Of a DNA stretch of 64,000 bases, positions 26,569 through 34,107 are shown piece by piece. The stretch lies in the NCBI RefSeq assembly GCF_042678145.1, contig NZ_JBHUDG010000003.1, forward strand, positions 558,001 to 622,000. The letters are read 5' to 3'. Position numbers and translations under genes: made by a program. The DNA is from Pseudopedobacter beijingensis (GTDB lineage: Bacteria > Bacteroidota > Bacteroidia > Sphingobacteriales > Sphingobacteriaceae). The notes below the pieces were generated by a model. It was given only the letters and a program-made list of their open reading frames with translations. It was not told the DNA's origin and did no database searches. Positions within the stretch are counted from its first letter, which is position 1, and each line of letters starts with the position of its first letter.

Positions 26569-27762
26569 GCCCTTTGCTTCATTCACTTTGTGCCAAATAG
26601 ACACTTGGTTACCAAATATTTTAGAGAAACCTTTCACATCATCGCCAGTATAACCTTCATTCATTTCTCCGTAAGTACCATATTTGCTGCTCATTAAATC
26701 ATGGTCAGACTCAATTCCCTCTACCACAAATCGGTATGGATATAATTGAACATAAACTTTTCCAGAAACGGTTTTTTGTGAGTTAATGAAAAAAGCTTCG
26801 ATATCTCTCATTACCGGATCATGAAATTGCCCTTCATGCATCCAGTTTCCGTAAAACATCGCCAATTGGTCTTTCCAGGAAAGCTGCCATTTGGTTAATG
26901 TATGTTTTTCTAAAGCATGGTGCGCTTTAATAATCACTACTGGCGCCGCTGCTTCAAATCCAACGCGACCTTTTATACCAATAATCGTATCACCTACGTG
27001 GATATCCCTTCCAATTCCATAAGGAGCAACAATTTCCTGTAAAACTGAAATAGCTTCTGTCGGATGGCTATATTTTGTTCCATTAACCGCGACCAATTCC
27101 CCCTTCACAAATTCCAGCTCCACTTCTTCCTGACCTGTTTTGGTTACTTGTGTTGGCCACGCCTCTTCTGGTAAAACGCCTCTGGAAGATAAAGTCTCCT
27201 TGCCTCCAACAGAAGTTCCCCAAATACCCTTATTGATCGAGTATTTCGCTTTTTCCGCATTGATATTCACACCATGAGAATGCAAATATTCAATCTCGGC
27301 TTCACGACTTAATTTTAAATCACGTATAGGTGTAATGATTCCTACTTTCGGGATCAGGATATTGAATATCATATCAAAACGCACCTGATCGTTACCAGCA
27401 CCAGTGGATCCATGTGCTACAAAATCCGCATTGATTTCTTTTGCATAATTTGCAATTGCAGTGGCTTGTGTAACACGCTCTGCACTTACAGAAAGCGGAT
27501 AAGTATTGTTTTTCAATACGTTTCCAAAAATCAAATATTTTAAATAATCATCATAATAACCTTTAACTGCATCTACTGCATGATGAGAAGCAACACCTAA
27601 ACTATAAGCCCTTTCTTCGATCTCTTTTAATTCCTGATCAGAAAATCCGCCAGTGTTTACAATTACCGAATGTACTTCTAAATCTAAATCTTTAGACAAA
27701 TAGATACAGCAAAACGAGGTATCTAAACCTCCACTAAAAGCTAAAACTACTTTTTTCTTCAT
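26566..27762 (-). CDS. argG: argininosuccinate synthase
   Basis: ATP-dependent joining of citrulline (or, after deacylation, its product) and aspartate. The 398-residue protein starts with the PP-loop KKVVLAFSGGLDTSFC and has GSTGAGNDQVRFD for citrulline/aspartate binding. Length is normal. It lies seven bases after the GNAT gene, second in the operon. Confidence 0.95.
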   Translation of the reverse strand: MKKKVVLAFSGGLDTSFCCIYLSKDLDLEVHSVIVNTGGFSDQELKEIEERAYSLGVASHHAVDAVKGYYDDYLKYLIFGNVLKNNTYPLSVSAERVTQATAIANYAKEINADFVAHGSTGAGNDQVRFDMIFNILIPKVGIITPIRDLKLSREAEIEYLHSHGVNINAEKAKYSINKGIWGTSVGGKETLSSRGVLPEEAWPTQVTKTGQEEVELEFVKGELVAVNGTKYSHPTEAISVLQEIVAPYGIGRDIHVGDTIIGIKGRVGFEAAAPVVIIKAHHALEKHTLTKWQLSWKDQLAMFYGNWMHEGQFHDPVMRDIEAFFINSQKTVSGKVYVQLYPYRFVVEGIESDHDLMSSKYGTYGEMNEGYTGDDVKGFSKIFGNQVSIWHKVNEAKG

Positions 27763-27769
27763 CTTTATA

Positions 27770-28441
27770 TTATGCGTTTTGGGTTCTAAACAAATTAACA
27801 GTTACCATTTTTAACGAATTACGAAGCTTTGCTTCTATACGCTCTAACAAAGTGGCTTTTTTAGTGATTTTTTTTAAGCGTTCTTCTTCCTGCGCTTTCT
27901 TTTCTTCAGGATCGTAAAGCATGGCAGTACACATGCAGTTCTGTCTGCCCTTAGACATTAAAATGTCGTAATTTACACAACTTTGGCAGCCTTTCCAAAA
28001 GTTTTCATCTTGCGAAAGCTGCGAATAGGTTACCGGTTCGTATCCTAATTCGGAGTTTATCTTCATTACAGCCAAACCAGTGGTCAATCCGAAAATCTTA
28101 GCATCAGGATATTTTGTTCTTGACAGCTCAAAAACCTTAAATTTAATAGCTTTAGCCAATCCTGCTTTTCTGTAAATAGGATTAACAATTAATCCTGAGT
28201 TGGCTACAAATTCGCCATGACTCCAGGTTTCGATATAACAAAACCCAGCCCATGTTCCGTCTTTATGTAAGGCTATCACAGCTTTACCTTCCAACATTTT
28301 ATTAGCTACATATTCCGGCGAACGCTTAGCAATGCCTGTTCCTCTTACTTTTGCAGAGGCCTCCATTTCATCAACAATGGTTTGTGCAAAACCTACATGT
28401 TGAACTCCGGCAACAAGAATATTAAAATCGTTAATGTGCAT
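27770..28441 (-). CDS. GNAT acyltransferase, likely N-acylglutamate synthase of the arginine pathway
   Basis: A 223-residue protein with a GNAT domain (about residues 1-145): the acetyl-CoA region is LIVNPIYRKAGLAKAIKFK near residue 84-102. As first gene of the arginine operon it is the best candidate to make N-succinyl- or N-acetylglutamate, in place of ArgA. A C-terminal extension carries four Cys as C152-x2-C155-x13-C169-x-C171, a possible metal site unusual for GNAT enzymes, followed by a charged helical tail. No amino-acid-kinase domain is present, unlike classical ArgA, so feedback inhibition must work differently. Confidence 0.75.
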   Translation of the reverse strand: MHINDFNILVAGVQHVGFAQTIVDEMEASAKVRGTGIAKRSPEYVANKMLEGKAVIALHKDGTWAGFCYIETWSHGEFVANSGLIVNPIYRKAGLAKAIKFKVFELSRTKYPDAKIFGLTTGLAVMKINSELGYEPVTYSQLSQDENFWKGCQSCVNYDILMSKGRQNCMCTAMLYDPEEKKAQEEERLKKITKKATLLERIEAKLRNSLKMVTVNLFRTQNA

Positions 28442-28497
28442 TTTTAGAAATCGATAAATCCATCGAAGGGATTTTAATCAGTAAATAAAAAATTGAT

Positions 28498-28521
28498 TTA
28501 AAAACTGTTTACAACAAACAG
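28498..28521 (-). terminator. terminator-like hairpin in the arginine operon leader
   Basis: On the minus strand CTGTTT, loop GTTGT, AAACAG is followed at once by TTTTT. The 6-bp stem is AT-rich, so termination may be partial. It lies 30 bases after the leader-peptide stop and 57 bases before the first structural gene, as expected for an attenuator. Confidence 0.5.
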
Positions 28522-28539
28522 AAAAAGCACAATTGGATA

Positions 28540-28564
28540 TTACCAGTCTATTAAGATCTGGTAA
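28540..28564 (-). promoter_or_regulatory. inverted repeat TTACCAG-N11-CTGGTAA overlapping the leader-peptide stop
   Basis: Perfect 7-bp arms (28558-28564 and 28540-28546) around 11 bases. It could be an RNA hairpin that pauses polymerase or competes with the terminator, or a protein-binding site. It does not look like the known ArgR boxes. Confidence 0.45.
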
Positions 28565-28691
28565 CAAAGAGAGGTCTTCGTCGCAATATGCGTATAGATG
28601 TATAAATTTCAGAAAGCAACACCTGAAAACTTACCGTTTTCACAACAGTAAAGCTTGTAGAAATATTTAATAGTAGTTGTTTCATTTTCAT
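28551..28691 (-). CDS. 46-residue arginine leader peptide (putative)
   Basis: A small ORF in the 439-base region upstream of the arginine operon, starting at ATG 28691 (or ATG 28685). Residues 34-39 are R-I-L-R-R-R, encoded CGC ATA TTG CGA CGA AGA, with another Arg at 45 just before the TAA. An inverted repeat overlaps the stop and a U-tailed hairpin follows 30 bases later. This is the arrangement of ribosome-mediated transcription attenuation, in which scarce charged tRNA-Arg stalls the ribosome at the Arg codons. The peptide has no recognisable domain; function is inferred from position, codons and hairpins. Confidence 0.55.
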   Translation of the reverse strand: MKMKQLLLNISTSFTVVKTVSFQVLLSEIYTSIRILRRRPLFVTRS

Positions 28692-28880
28692 TTATCCATC
28701 AGACACTTAAGGCTGATTTGAGATGCAAAAGAGCGCATTATTTTCTTTAATTACAATAGCTATGTTAATTTATTAAAAAAATAACAATTAAATGCCTTTT
28801 CTTTTTAGAGCACATTTTATAATATCGTCCCTGAAATATTCGTAAAAAACAAAAAATCAAACAGTTAAAACAAAAACAAT

Positions 28881-29924
28881 TTATTCCTCTTTATTAATAA
28901 TCTGCTTTTTTAATTGCGAATATCGCAACTGATATATCTTAGCTTTGTCTTCTTGTCCTAACAAATGATAAATCTTACCCAGTTTCTCACATAAATCTAC
29001 ATCGTATTTTATTTGTTTTGGATTGGCAACTATAAGATCTTCCACTTTTCTTAAATCCTGCAAAGCCAACGAATAATCTTTTCGCTTCATTTTTATTTCG
29101 GACACCATCAATAATGATTGAATGGTATAATCATATTGTCTTAATTTCTCTGACAAAGTGGCTGCCTGAAGATAAAACCACAAAGATTCGGTATCATTTA
29201 CAGTAATAAAATATCTTTGCCCTAATAGATAATAAACCTTCATCTCCGCTTCTTTATCACCAAATTTATAGCTTTTCATTAAAGCTTTTTTCATAAGTAA
29301 ATCTTCTGCTGCTTTGTATTCTCCAACAGCCAAATATAGCTTTGCTCTCCAAAGCCATGCCGTCAGCAGTTGTTCGTCATCCTGAATATGCTTATAAGCG
29401 TTCATCGTGATCAGGTTATTCAACAGCGCAATATTACCTTCCAGTTGTATATAATTTATTTGCGATAGGACAGATGAAATCATTGCGGCTTCTTTGTCTT
29501 CACGCTTAAGCTGACAGATAAACAGCGCTGATTCTAATTTTTGTTCTGCAAACTTTAATTGACTATTTAAAACATCTTGGATAGCCAGATATTTAAGTAG
29601 TTGTACTTTTGCTGTAATCAGGGGATTAAAGGACAGCAAGGTTAACGTTTGCGACAAATTAACCACTGCGTTGTTATCTTCAATATAACTGATGCTACTC
29701 AGAAAAACATTGAGGTCGAGTGGCGCTATACCTAATGCTTTATTATCGAGAGTAAGGTATTTGAGTTCTTCGCCTACCAATACCGCTCTTTTTTGGGTAT
29801 TAAATATAGAGTCTATATAAAAGGTGGCATCGGTTGTTAATGATAGATTAATTGCTTGTACTTTCTGTAGAGGACTCAGAAAAAAAACAAGTATTACAAA
29901 CCGAAGTCGCCTGACTGTAAACAT
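28881..29924 (-). CDS. exported TPR-like helical-repeat protein
   Basis: I do not recognise a named family. The 347-residue product has a signal peptide (about residues 1-24, ending VQA) and a body of amphipathic helices in pairs, with TPR-like pieces such as AWLWRAKLYLAVGEYKAA, YYLLGQRYFITVNDTES and DLCEKLGKIYHLLGQEDKA. It resembles the sensor portion of Bacteroidota TPR regulators but lacks a DNA-binding or kinase domain. It has its own -7 box at 29929. Function unknown; probably a periplasmic scaffold. Confidence 0.65.
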   Translation of the reverse strand: MFTVRRLRFVILVFFLSPLQKVQAINLSLTTDATFYIDSIFNTQKRAVLVGEELKYLTLDNKALGIAPLDLNVFLSSISYIEDNNAVVNLSQTLTLLSFNPLITAKVQLLKYLAIQDVLNSQLKFAEQKLESALFICQLKREDKEAAMISSVLSQINYIQLEGNIALLNNLITMNAYKHIQDDEQLLTAWLWRAKLYLAVGEYKAAEDLLMKKALMKSYKFGDKEAEMKVYYLLGQRYFITVNDTESLWFYLQAATLSEKLRQYDYTIQSLLMVSEIKMKRKDYSLALQDLRKVEDLIVANPKQIKYDVDLCEKLGKIYHLLGQEDKAKIYQLRYSQLKKQIINKEE

Positions 29925-29928
29925 GTTT

Positions 29929-29936
29929 CAAAAATA
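29929..29936 (-). promoter_or_regulatory. -7 box (TATTTTTG, minus strand) for the TPR-like gene
   Basis: TAnnTTTG match five bases before the start. It overlaps the distal arm of the upstream operon's terminator. Confidence 0.5.
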
Positions 29937-29980
29937 CTGCTTAAGGACCTAATTACAAGAAACTCTTAAGCAGTATTTTT
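29930..29980 (-). terminator. 16-bp perfect hairpin terminator after the sugar-isomerase gene
   Basis: Arms 29930-29945 and 29965-29980 are perfectly complementary with a 19-base loop; the minus-strand distal arm ends in TTTTT. It ends the Gfo-to-isomerase operon. Confidence 0.8.
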
Positions 29981-29986
29981 TATATT

Positions 29987-30862
29987 TTAGATTTTCTCAA
30001 GATACTTAACGCTTCGCGTTATGCTCTCAAACGGATCTATTTCAAAATTCTCCTGCTCTACAATTGGGTACTTCAACCCTGCTTGTTTAGCATGCTGTAA
30101 AAACACTCCAAAATCTATGGTTCCATTTCCAATCTCCGTATTTTTGGTCTTATCACTTTTACGGATATCTTTTATATGCCAGAAAGTAAATCTTCCGGGA
30201 TGATCCTTAAACATTTTTAACACATCCTGCTTAGCTCGCACAGCCCAATAAAGATCTATTTCAAAATCCATTTCGGAAGGCTTTAATTCCTTTAACAAAA
30301 TATCATACCCCGTTTTTCCTCCCAGATCTTTAAATTCAAAATCATGGTTATGATAAACAAGTTTTATCCCCGCTTTACCAAAAATCTCGGAAACAACTTT
30401 TAATTTCTCTGCAAAGTCTTTAACATTTTTCTCTGAGGCAAATACCTTGTGATCTATATGCGGAACAACAAGATATTTTTGACCCAATGTTTTGGCTACC
30501 GAAATATAGTCTTCCAGAACATCATGTTTTATGGTTGTAGCCAAAAAATTAAAATCGTAATGACCACTATAAGTGGAAAGCTTGTATTTATTTAATAACG
30601 CTTTGAACTCTTTAGGACTTTTACCCCAAAAACCATCTTTTTTTGAATAACCATAGGGCTCTACAAACTTATAACCTGCTTTAGCTACCCGAGATATAAT
30701 TTCTTCTACTCCTAGTTTTGGGAATTCTTCCCTTAACGAATAGAGCTGCAAACCTATATTTTTCATATTGGCTTTGGCCATAACATCTAATTTTGACAGT
30801 ACCAAAACTGAGGCTGAGGCACATGCAGAATATTTCAGGAATTTTCTTCTATCAAATGTCAT
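29987..30862 (-). CDS. Tat-exported sugar phosphate isomerase/epimerase-like protein
   Basis: A 291-residue xylose-isomerase-like TIM barrel. The N-terminus MTFDRRKFLKYSACASASVL is a twin-arginine signal. Metal-site residues are visible in LVYHNHDFEF, FEIDLYWAVRA, FWHIKDIRK and a C-terminal EQENFE. Such proteins act on keto-sugars or inositols in the periplasm of Bacteroidota. It begins 10 bases after the cytochrome gene and is last in its operon; substrate unknown. Confidence 0.85.
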   Translation of the reverse strand: MTFDRRKFLKYSACASASVLVLSKLDVMAKANMKNIGLQLYSLREEFPKLGVEEIISRVAKAGYKFVEPYGYSKKDGFWGKSPKEFKALLNKYKLSTYSGHYDFNFLATTIKHDVLEDYISVAKTLGQKYLVVPHIDHKVFASEKNVKDFAEKLKVVSEIFGKAGIKLVYHNHDFEFKDLGGKTGYDILLKELKPSEMDFEIDLYWAVRAKQDVLKMFKDHPGRFTFWHIKDIRKSDKTKNTEIGNGTIDFGVFLQHAKQAGLKYPIVEQENFEIDPFESITRSVKYLEKI

Positions 30863-30871
30863 GTGCTTAAT

Positions 30872-31201
30872 TTATTTTTTAATTGATAAAATATACTTCA
30901 CCATTTCTGCAGCATCTTTTTTACTAATATCTTTATGCTCAGACATTGGAATACTGCCCCATACGCCTTTTCCGCCCTTAATTATTTTTTCCGAAAGCAA
31001 CGCTATATTTTTTGGTGTCTGCGGATATTTCGCAGCTATATCTGCATAAGATGGTCCTATTAATTTAAATTTATCTTTATGACAAGCTGCACAATCTGAT
31101 TTTGCAATTAATTTCTCTCCAACAGTAACGTCTGTCTGCTGGGCAAAAGATTGTATGGTAAATAGTGAAGGTATTAAAATTGATAAATATTTGTATCTCA
31201 T
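30872..31201 (-). CDS. exported mono-haem c-type cytochrome
   Basis: A 109-residue protein with a signal peptide (MRYKYLSILIPSLFTIQSFA), the haem motif CAACH and an axial Met in GSIPMSEH, so a class I cytochrome c. ATG 31201 is chosen because it begins the signal peptide and lies three bases after the stop of the preceding gene; a longer frame upstream would run into that gene. It probably takes electrons from the periplasmic oxidoreductases of this operon. Confidence 0.88.
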   Translation of the reverse strand: MRYKYLSILIPSLFTIQSFAQQTDVTVGEKLIAKSDCAACHKDKFKLIGPSYADIAAKYPQTPKNIALLSEKIIKGGKGVWGSIPMSEHKDISKKDAAEMVKYILSIKK

Positions 31202-31203
31202 TT

Positions 31204-31761
31204 TTATGGGTTTAAATAAACTGGATCTCCTTTTTTGTAGGGTATACATGCATCGTATCTTCCGGGTACTTCTACATACACCAACTGTTGAGTGCCCCCT
31301 ACTTCCGAAGTAAAGTACCCCAACAAAGTCAGTTCTTTCATAATTTTAAAATAGTGCGTTTTTCTCTGTTTGGTAAATTCTTTTTGCTCAGCATCTAAAA
31401 CTGTCAGTAAAGATTTACGTTCTTGCGGACTACAATCCATAAAGCCTTTGGAAAATTTACTTTTGGCCTCTTCGTCTACCTTTGTAATACCTTTTATAAA
31501 TATATTACGGTTATTACTTGAGTAACAATCATTAATCATCACAGTCATAAACTCCCCGGTTTTTGCAGCTTTGGCTCCCGGAGTATTCGTTTCTGGAATA
31601 ATGGTTTCCGCTATTTCATCTAACAAGGCTATATCTTTTGCAGAGAAAAGGCTTACTGCACCTGATACATTCTTACCCAAATTAAAGGCAAAAGCATCTG
31701 TATTGATTAGTGTTCCACCCAACAACATAGCTACTGTTGAGATGGCATCTCTTCTATTCAT
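31204..31761 (-). CDS. gluconate 2-dehydrogenase subunit 3-family protein
   Basis: A 185-residue Tat-exported protein (twin arginine at residues 3-4, MNRRDAIS). The core LLDEIAETIIPETNTPGAKAA is the hallmark of the small subunit that normally partners a GMC-family flavoprotein in membrane-bound sugar dehydrogenases. No GMC gene is present in this operon, which is unusual. It lies between the Gfo/Idh/MocA gene and the cytochrome. Confidence 0.88.
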   Translation of the reverse strand: MNRRDAISTVAMLLGGTLINTDAFAFNLGKNVSGAVSLFSAKDIALLDEIAETIIPETNTPGAKAAKTGEFMTVMINDCYSSNNRNIFIKGITKVDEEAKSKFSKGFMDCSPQERKSLLTVLDAEQKEFTKQRKTHYFKIMKELTLLGYFTSEVGGTQQLVYVEVPGRYDACIPYKKGDPVYLNP

Positions 31762-31833
31762 ATTAATACAATATCTAAAATTAAAGATTAAAAGTTTCCA
31801 GTATTAGCTATCCGCACAAGCTTGTACTGGCTT

Positions 31834-33300
31834 TTACACAGATAGCTTAAACCCTTCCCTGTATTCTCTTTTCACAAATTGGTTTACTTCATCAAAGTTG
31901 GTAACCCTCATGTTTTCGTTATCCCATAAAAGCTTAATGCTTCTTCCCGGATAAGTAACTTTACCATTCACCAATCGTTGAACATCATGTGCTCTTATGG
32001 CCAAATTTGCCATTAATAAGGTTTCGGTAAGCTGCGCTGCGGTCTCAAACGGAGAGCTCAATTCTTTTTTACCAAAACCGGCAATGCAAGCTTCTACCCA
32101 TTGCTGATAGTGACCCGCCGTACCTCCCGGTACACGCATTTTAGTTTCAGCTACATTAAATTCCTGGTTTCTGGAAGCAGGCAGTAAACGAGCGTTATTA
32201 TTATAGGTTGTTGCAAACATTTTACCTTTTTCGCCCATAAACAAAATTCCGTTTCCTTTACCAAAGTCGTCATTCGCATCCATCTCTTCCGGACGCTCTG
32301 GCTTTATTCCTCCGTCCATCCAATGCAACTTTAATTTTGATTTATTTTTTTCTGTTTCAGGAAATGTTAAAATCACATGACTAGATGGAGGACAGCTTTC
32401 CGGGAAATACCCCCTCTTAAATTCATCTACATATACAGTTCCAACACTTGCTTCAACCTCGGTAGCGTGCTGCAATCCTAAAACAGAGCAAGGCGCATCT
32501 AATAAATGACATCCCATATCGCCCAGGGCTCCCGTACCATAATCCCACCAACCTCTCCAATTAAATGGCACCAGCTTATCTACGTAATCTTTCATCGGTG
32601 CAGTTCCCAACCAAAGATTCCAGTCCAACTCTTTTGGTACTTGAGCTACTTGTTGAGACCAGGCAATACCTTGCGGCCAAACAGGTCTGTCTGTCCAGCA
32701 ATATACAGTATGTACATTACCAAGAGCCCCTGCTTCAAACCATTCCTGCATTTTTCTTAAACCATCGCTAGATGATCCCTGGTTCCCCATCTGCGTTACC
32801 ACTTTATACTTTTGTGCTGCCTGCCTTAAAACCCTTGCTTCATAAATATCATGAGTCAACGGTTTTTCAACAAAAACATGTTTCTTTCTTTGCATTGCAG
32901 CCAATGCAACTACAGCATGATTATGGTCTGGCGTGGATACACATACCGCATCAAACTTTTTGTGTTCTTTATCTAAAAGCTCACGCCAATCTTTATAGTA
33001 TTTAGCCTTTGGATTTTCTTCTCTTGACTTAGCAGATCTTCTATCATCTACATCACATAAATGAGAAATAACAGCTTTACCTGATTCTCTAATATTCTTC
33101 AGGTTTGAATATCCTTTTCCTCCCCCTCCTACTCCTGCAACATACAGCGTATCGCTAGGAGCTAAAAAGCCTGAACCTCCCAAAACATGTCTGGGAACTA
33201 TAGTAAAGGCAGCAGCAGCTATAGCCGTAGATTTTAAAAAATTTCTTCTGGTAGAAGAATCTCCAACATCTTTTTGTTCGTTTGATTTATTTTCAGACAT
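31834..33300 (-). CDS. Tat-exported Gfo/Idh/MocA-family oxidoreductase
   Basis: A 488-residue NAD(P)-dependent sugar oxidoreductase. After a twin-arginine signal (STRRNFLKSTAIAAAAF) comes the Rossmann motif VAGVGGGGKGYSNL, the conserved VSTPDHNHAVVALAAM and the EKPLTHD motif with the catalytic-region Lys. Exported members keep a tightly bound cofactor and oxidise or isomerise sugars in the periplasm. It is first of a four-gene operon. Confidence 0.9.
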   Translation of the reverse strand: MSENKSNEQKDVGDSSTRRNFLKSTAIAAAAFTIVPRHVLGGSGFLAPSDTLYVAGVGGGGKGYSNLKNIRESGKAVISHLCDVDDRRSAKSREENPKAKYYKDWRELLDKEHKKFDAVCVSTPDHNHAVVALAAMQRKKHVFVEKPLTHDIYEARVLRQAAQKYKVVTQMGNQGSSSDGLRKMQEWFEAGALGNVHTVYCWTDRPVWPQGIAWSQQVAQVPKELDWNLWLGTAPMKDYVDKLVPFNWRGWWDYGTGALGDMGCHLLDAPCSVLGLQHATEVEASVGTVYVDEFKRGYFPESCPPSSHVILTFPETEKNKSKLKLHWMDGGIKPERPEEMDANDDFGKGNGILFMGEKGKMFATTYNNNARLLPASRNQEFNVAETKMRVPGGTAGHYQQWVEACIAGFGKKELSSPFETAAQLTETLLMANLAIRAHDVQRLVNGKVTYPGRSIKLLWDNENMRVTNFDEVNQFVKREYREGFKLSV

Positions 33301-33403
33301 GGCTTATCCTTGATTTTTAACGACGTAAGTTAATAAGATTTTTTAAAATATAAGAAATCAGGTAACAAAAAGACGCTGTCTCATAAAGTGTGTAAGTTAT
33401 AGC

Positions 33404-33434
33404 AATGCGGAGTTGAAAAGACTTCGCATTTTTT
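33404..33434 (+). terminator. hairpin followed by a T run
   Basis: Arms AATGCGGAGT and ACTTCGCATT pair with one mismatch around a 7-base loop, followed by TTTTTT. No plus-strand gene ends here, so it may belong to a lost element. Confidence 0.4.
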
Positions 33435-33938
33435 GTTTACTTAACTTTAATTGGATGGTCCTCCTAATCAGCCCATCTTTTAGTAGCAATTTTGCATAAC
33501 CATGAGAGCTGAGAGTGTTTAATAAGCAGAGCTGAGAGTTGCTTCCTGAAAAAAACCTGTTATTTCTCTTGTCTTGCCTTACAACCTCAATCTTTCGGTC
33601 TGGCATTCCCGATACGTGTATTTTAGTACGAATTTTACCATCTTCTATTTTGTGAAATGTTTGTCAAAACAGAAATAAATAGTTAAATTGGTACATAAGT
33701 TTATCCTCCGGGAATTATTAAAAATCAGAGTAGTTCCATCTTTCGTTCATCCTTCGTTTGGAGATGCTTTAAAGAAGCTTTTAAGTTTTATTTATAAAAG
33801 CCTTCAGAATTAGGTGAAAGGCAATTTTTTCTTTTCTATTTAGGCAAAAATACCGATGTAGCTTCTACTTATTAGTACATATTACGTCTAAAGCTATAAG
33901 GGTAAGTTTATTGCTGTAAAAAAAGAGCCAATTTTAAA

Positions 33939-33962
33939 AAACAACAGGATTATCTGTTGTTT
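33939..33962. terminator. symmetrical hairpin AAACAACAG/CTGTTGTTT
   Basis: Perfect 9-bp arms with a 6-base loop in A/T-rich flanks. It could terminate read-through from either side of the gene-poor region. Confidence 0.4.
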
Positions 33963-34072
33963 AAAAAATATCTTAATTATAATGGGGGCTGGTATATCTT
34001 ATTTTAGGTCGTGTTGGCTGTAAAATAAAATTAAGTGATGAATAGGGCACCAATATTATATTACAAAAAAAA

Positions 34073-34099
34073 AGCTATCTCAATATATATGAAACAGCT
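34073..34099 (-). terminator. probable gldJ terminator
   Basis: Imperfect 10-base arms (34073-34082 and 34090-34099) followed on the minus strand by a run of nine T. It lies nine bases after the gldJ stop. Confidence 0.65.
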
Positions 34100-34107
34100 C
34101 CTTTTTG

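Larger units (their letters stand above)
33301..34107. other. 807-bp gene-poor region with hairpins and an IS-end-like sequence
   Basis: I see no convincing gene. It holds GCTGTCTCATAAAGTGTGTA at about 33375, which resembles insertion-sequence ends and shares 13 bases with the element at 58103. It also holds a hairpin with T run at 33404-33434, a pair of 12-base direct repeats (33505 and 33528) and a hairpin at 33939-33962. A 69-codon minus-strand frame (33397-33606) matches nothing I know. Probably the remains of a decayed mobile element. Confidence 0.5.

Noticed and set aside
28442..28880. ArgR-type ARG boxes upstream of the arginine operon
   Set aside because: The only clear palindrome, TTACCAG-N11-CTGGTAA, does not resemble known ArgR sites; the attenuator reading fits better.
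33505..33539. two 12-base direct repeats as a CRISPR or iteron array
   Set aside because: Only two copies with no further units and no associated genes.
33397..33606. 69-codon minus-strand frame
   Set aside because: No recognisable motif, no promoter box, and its end lies in a hairpin and IS-end-like sequence; more likely chance or relic than a gene.
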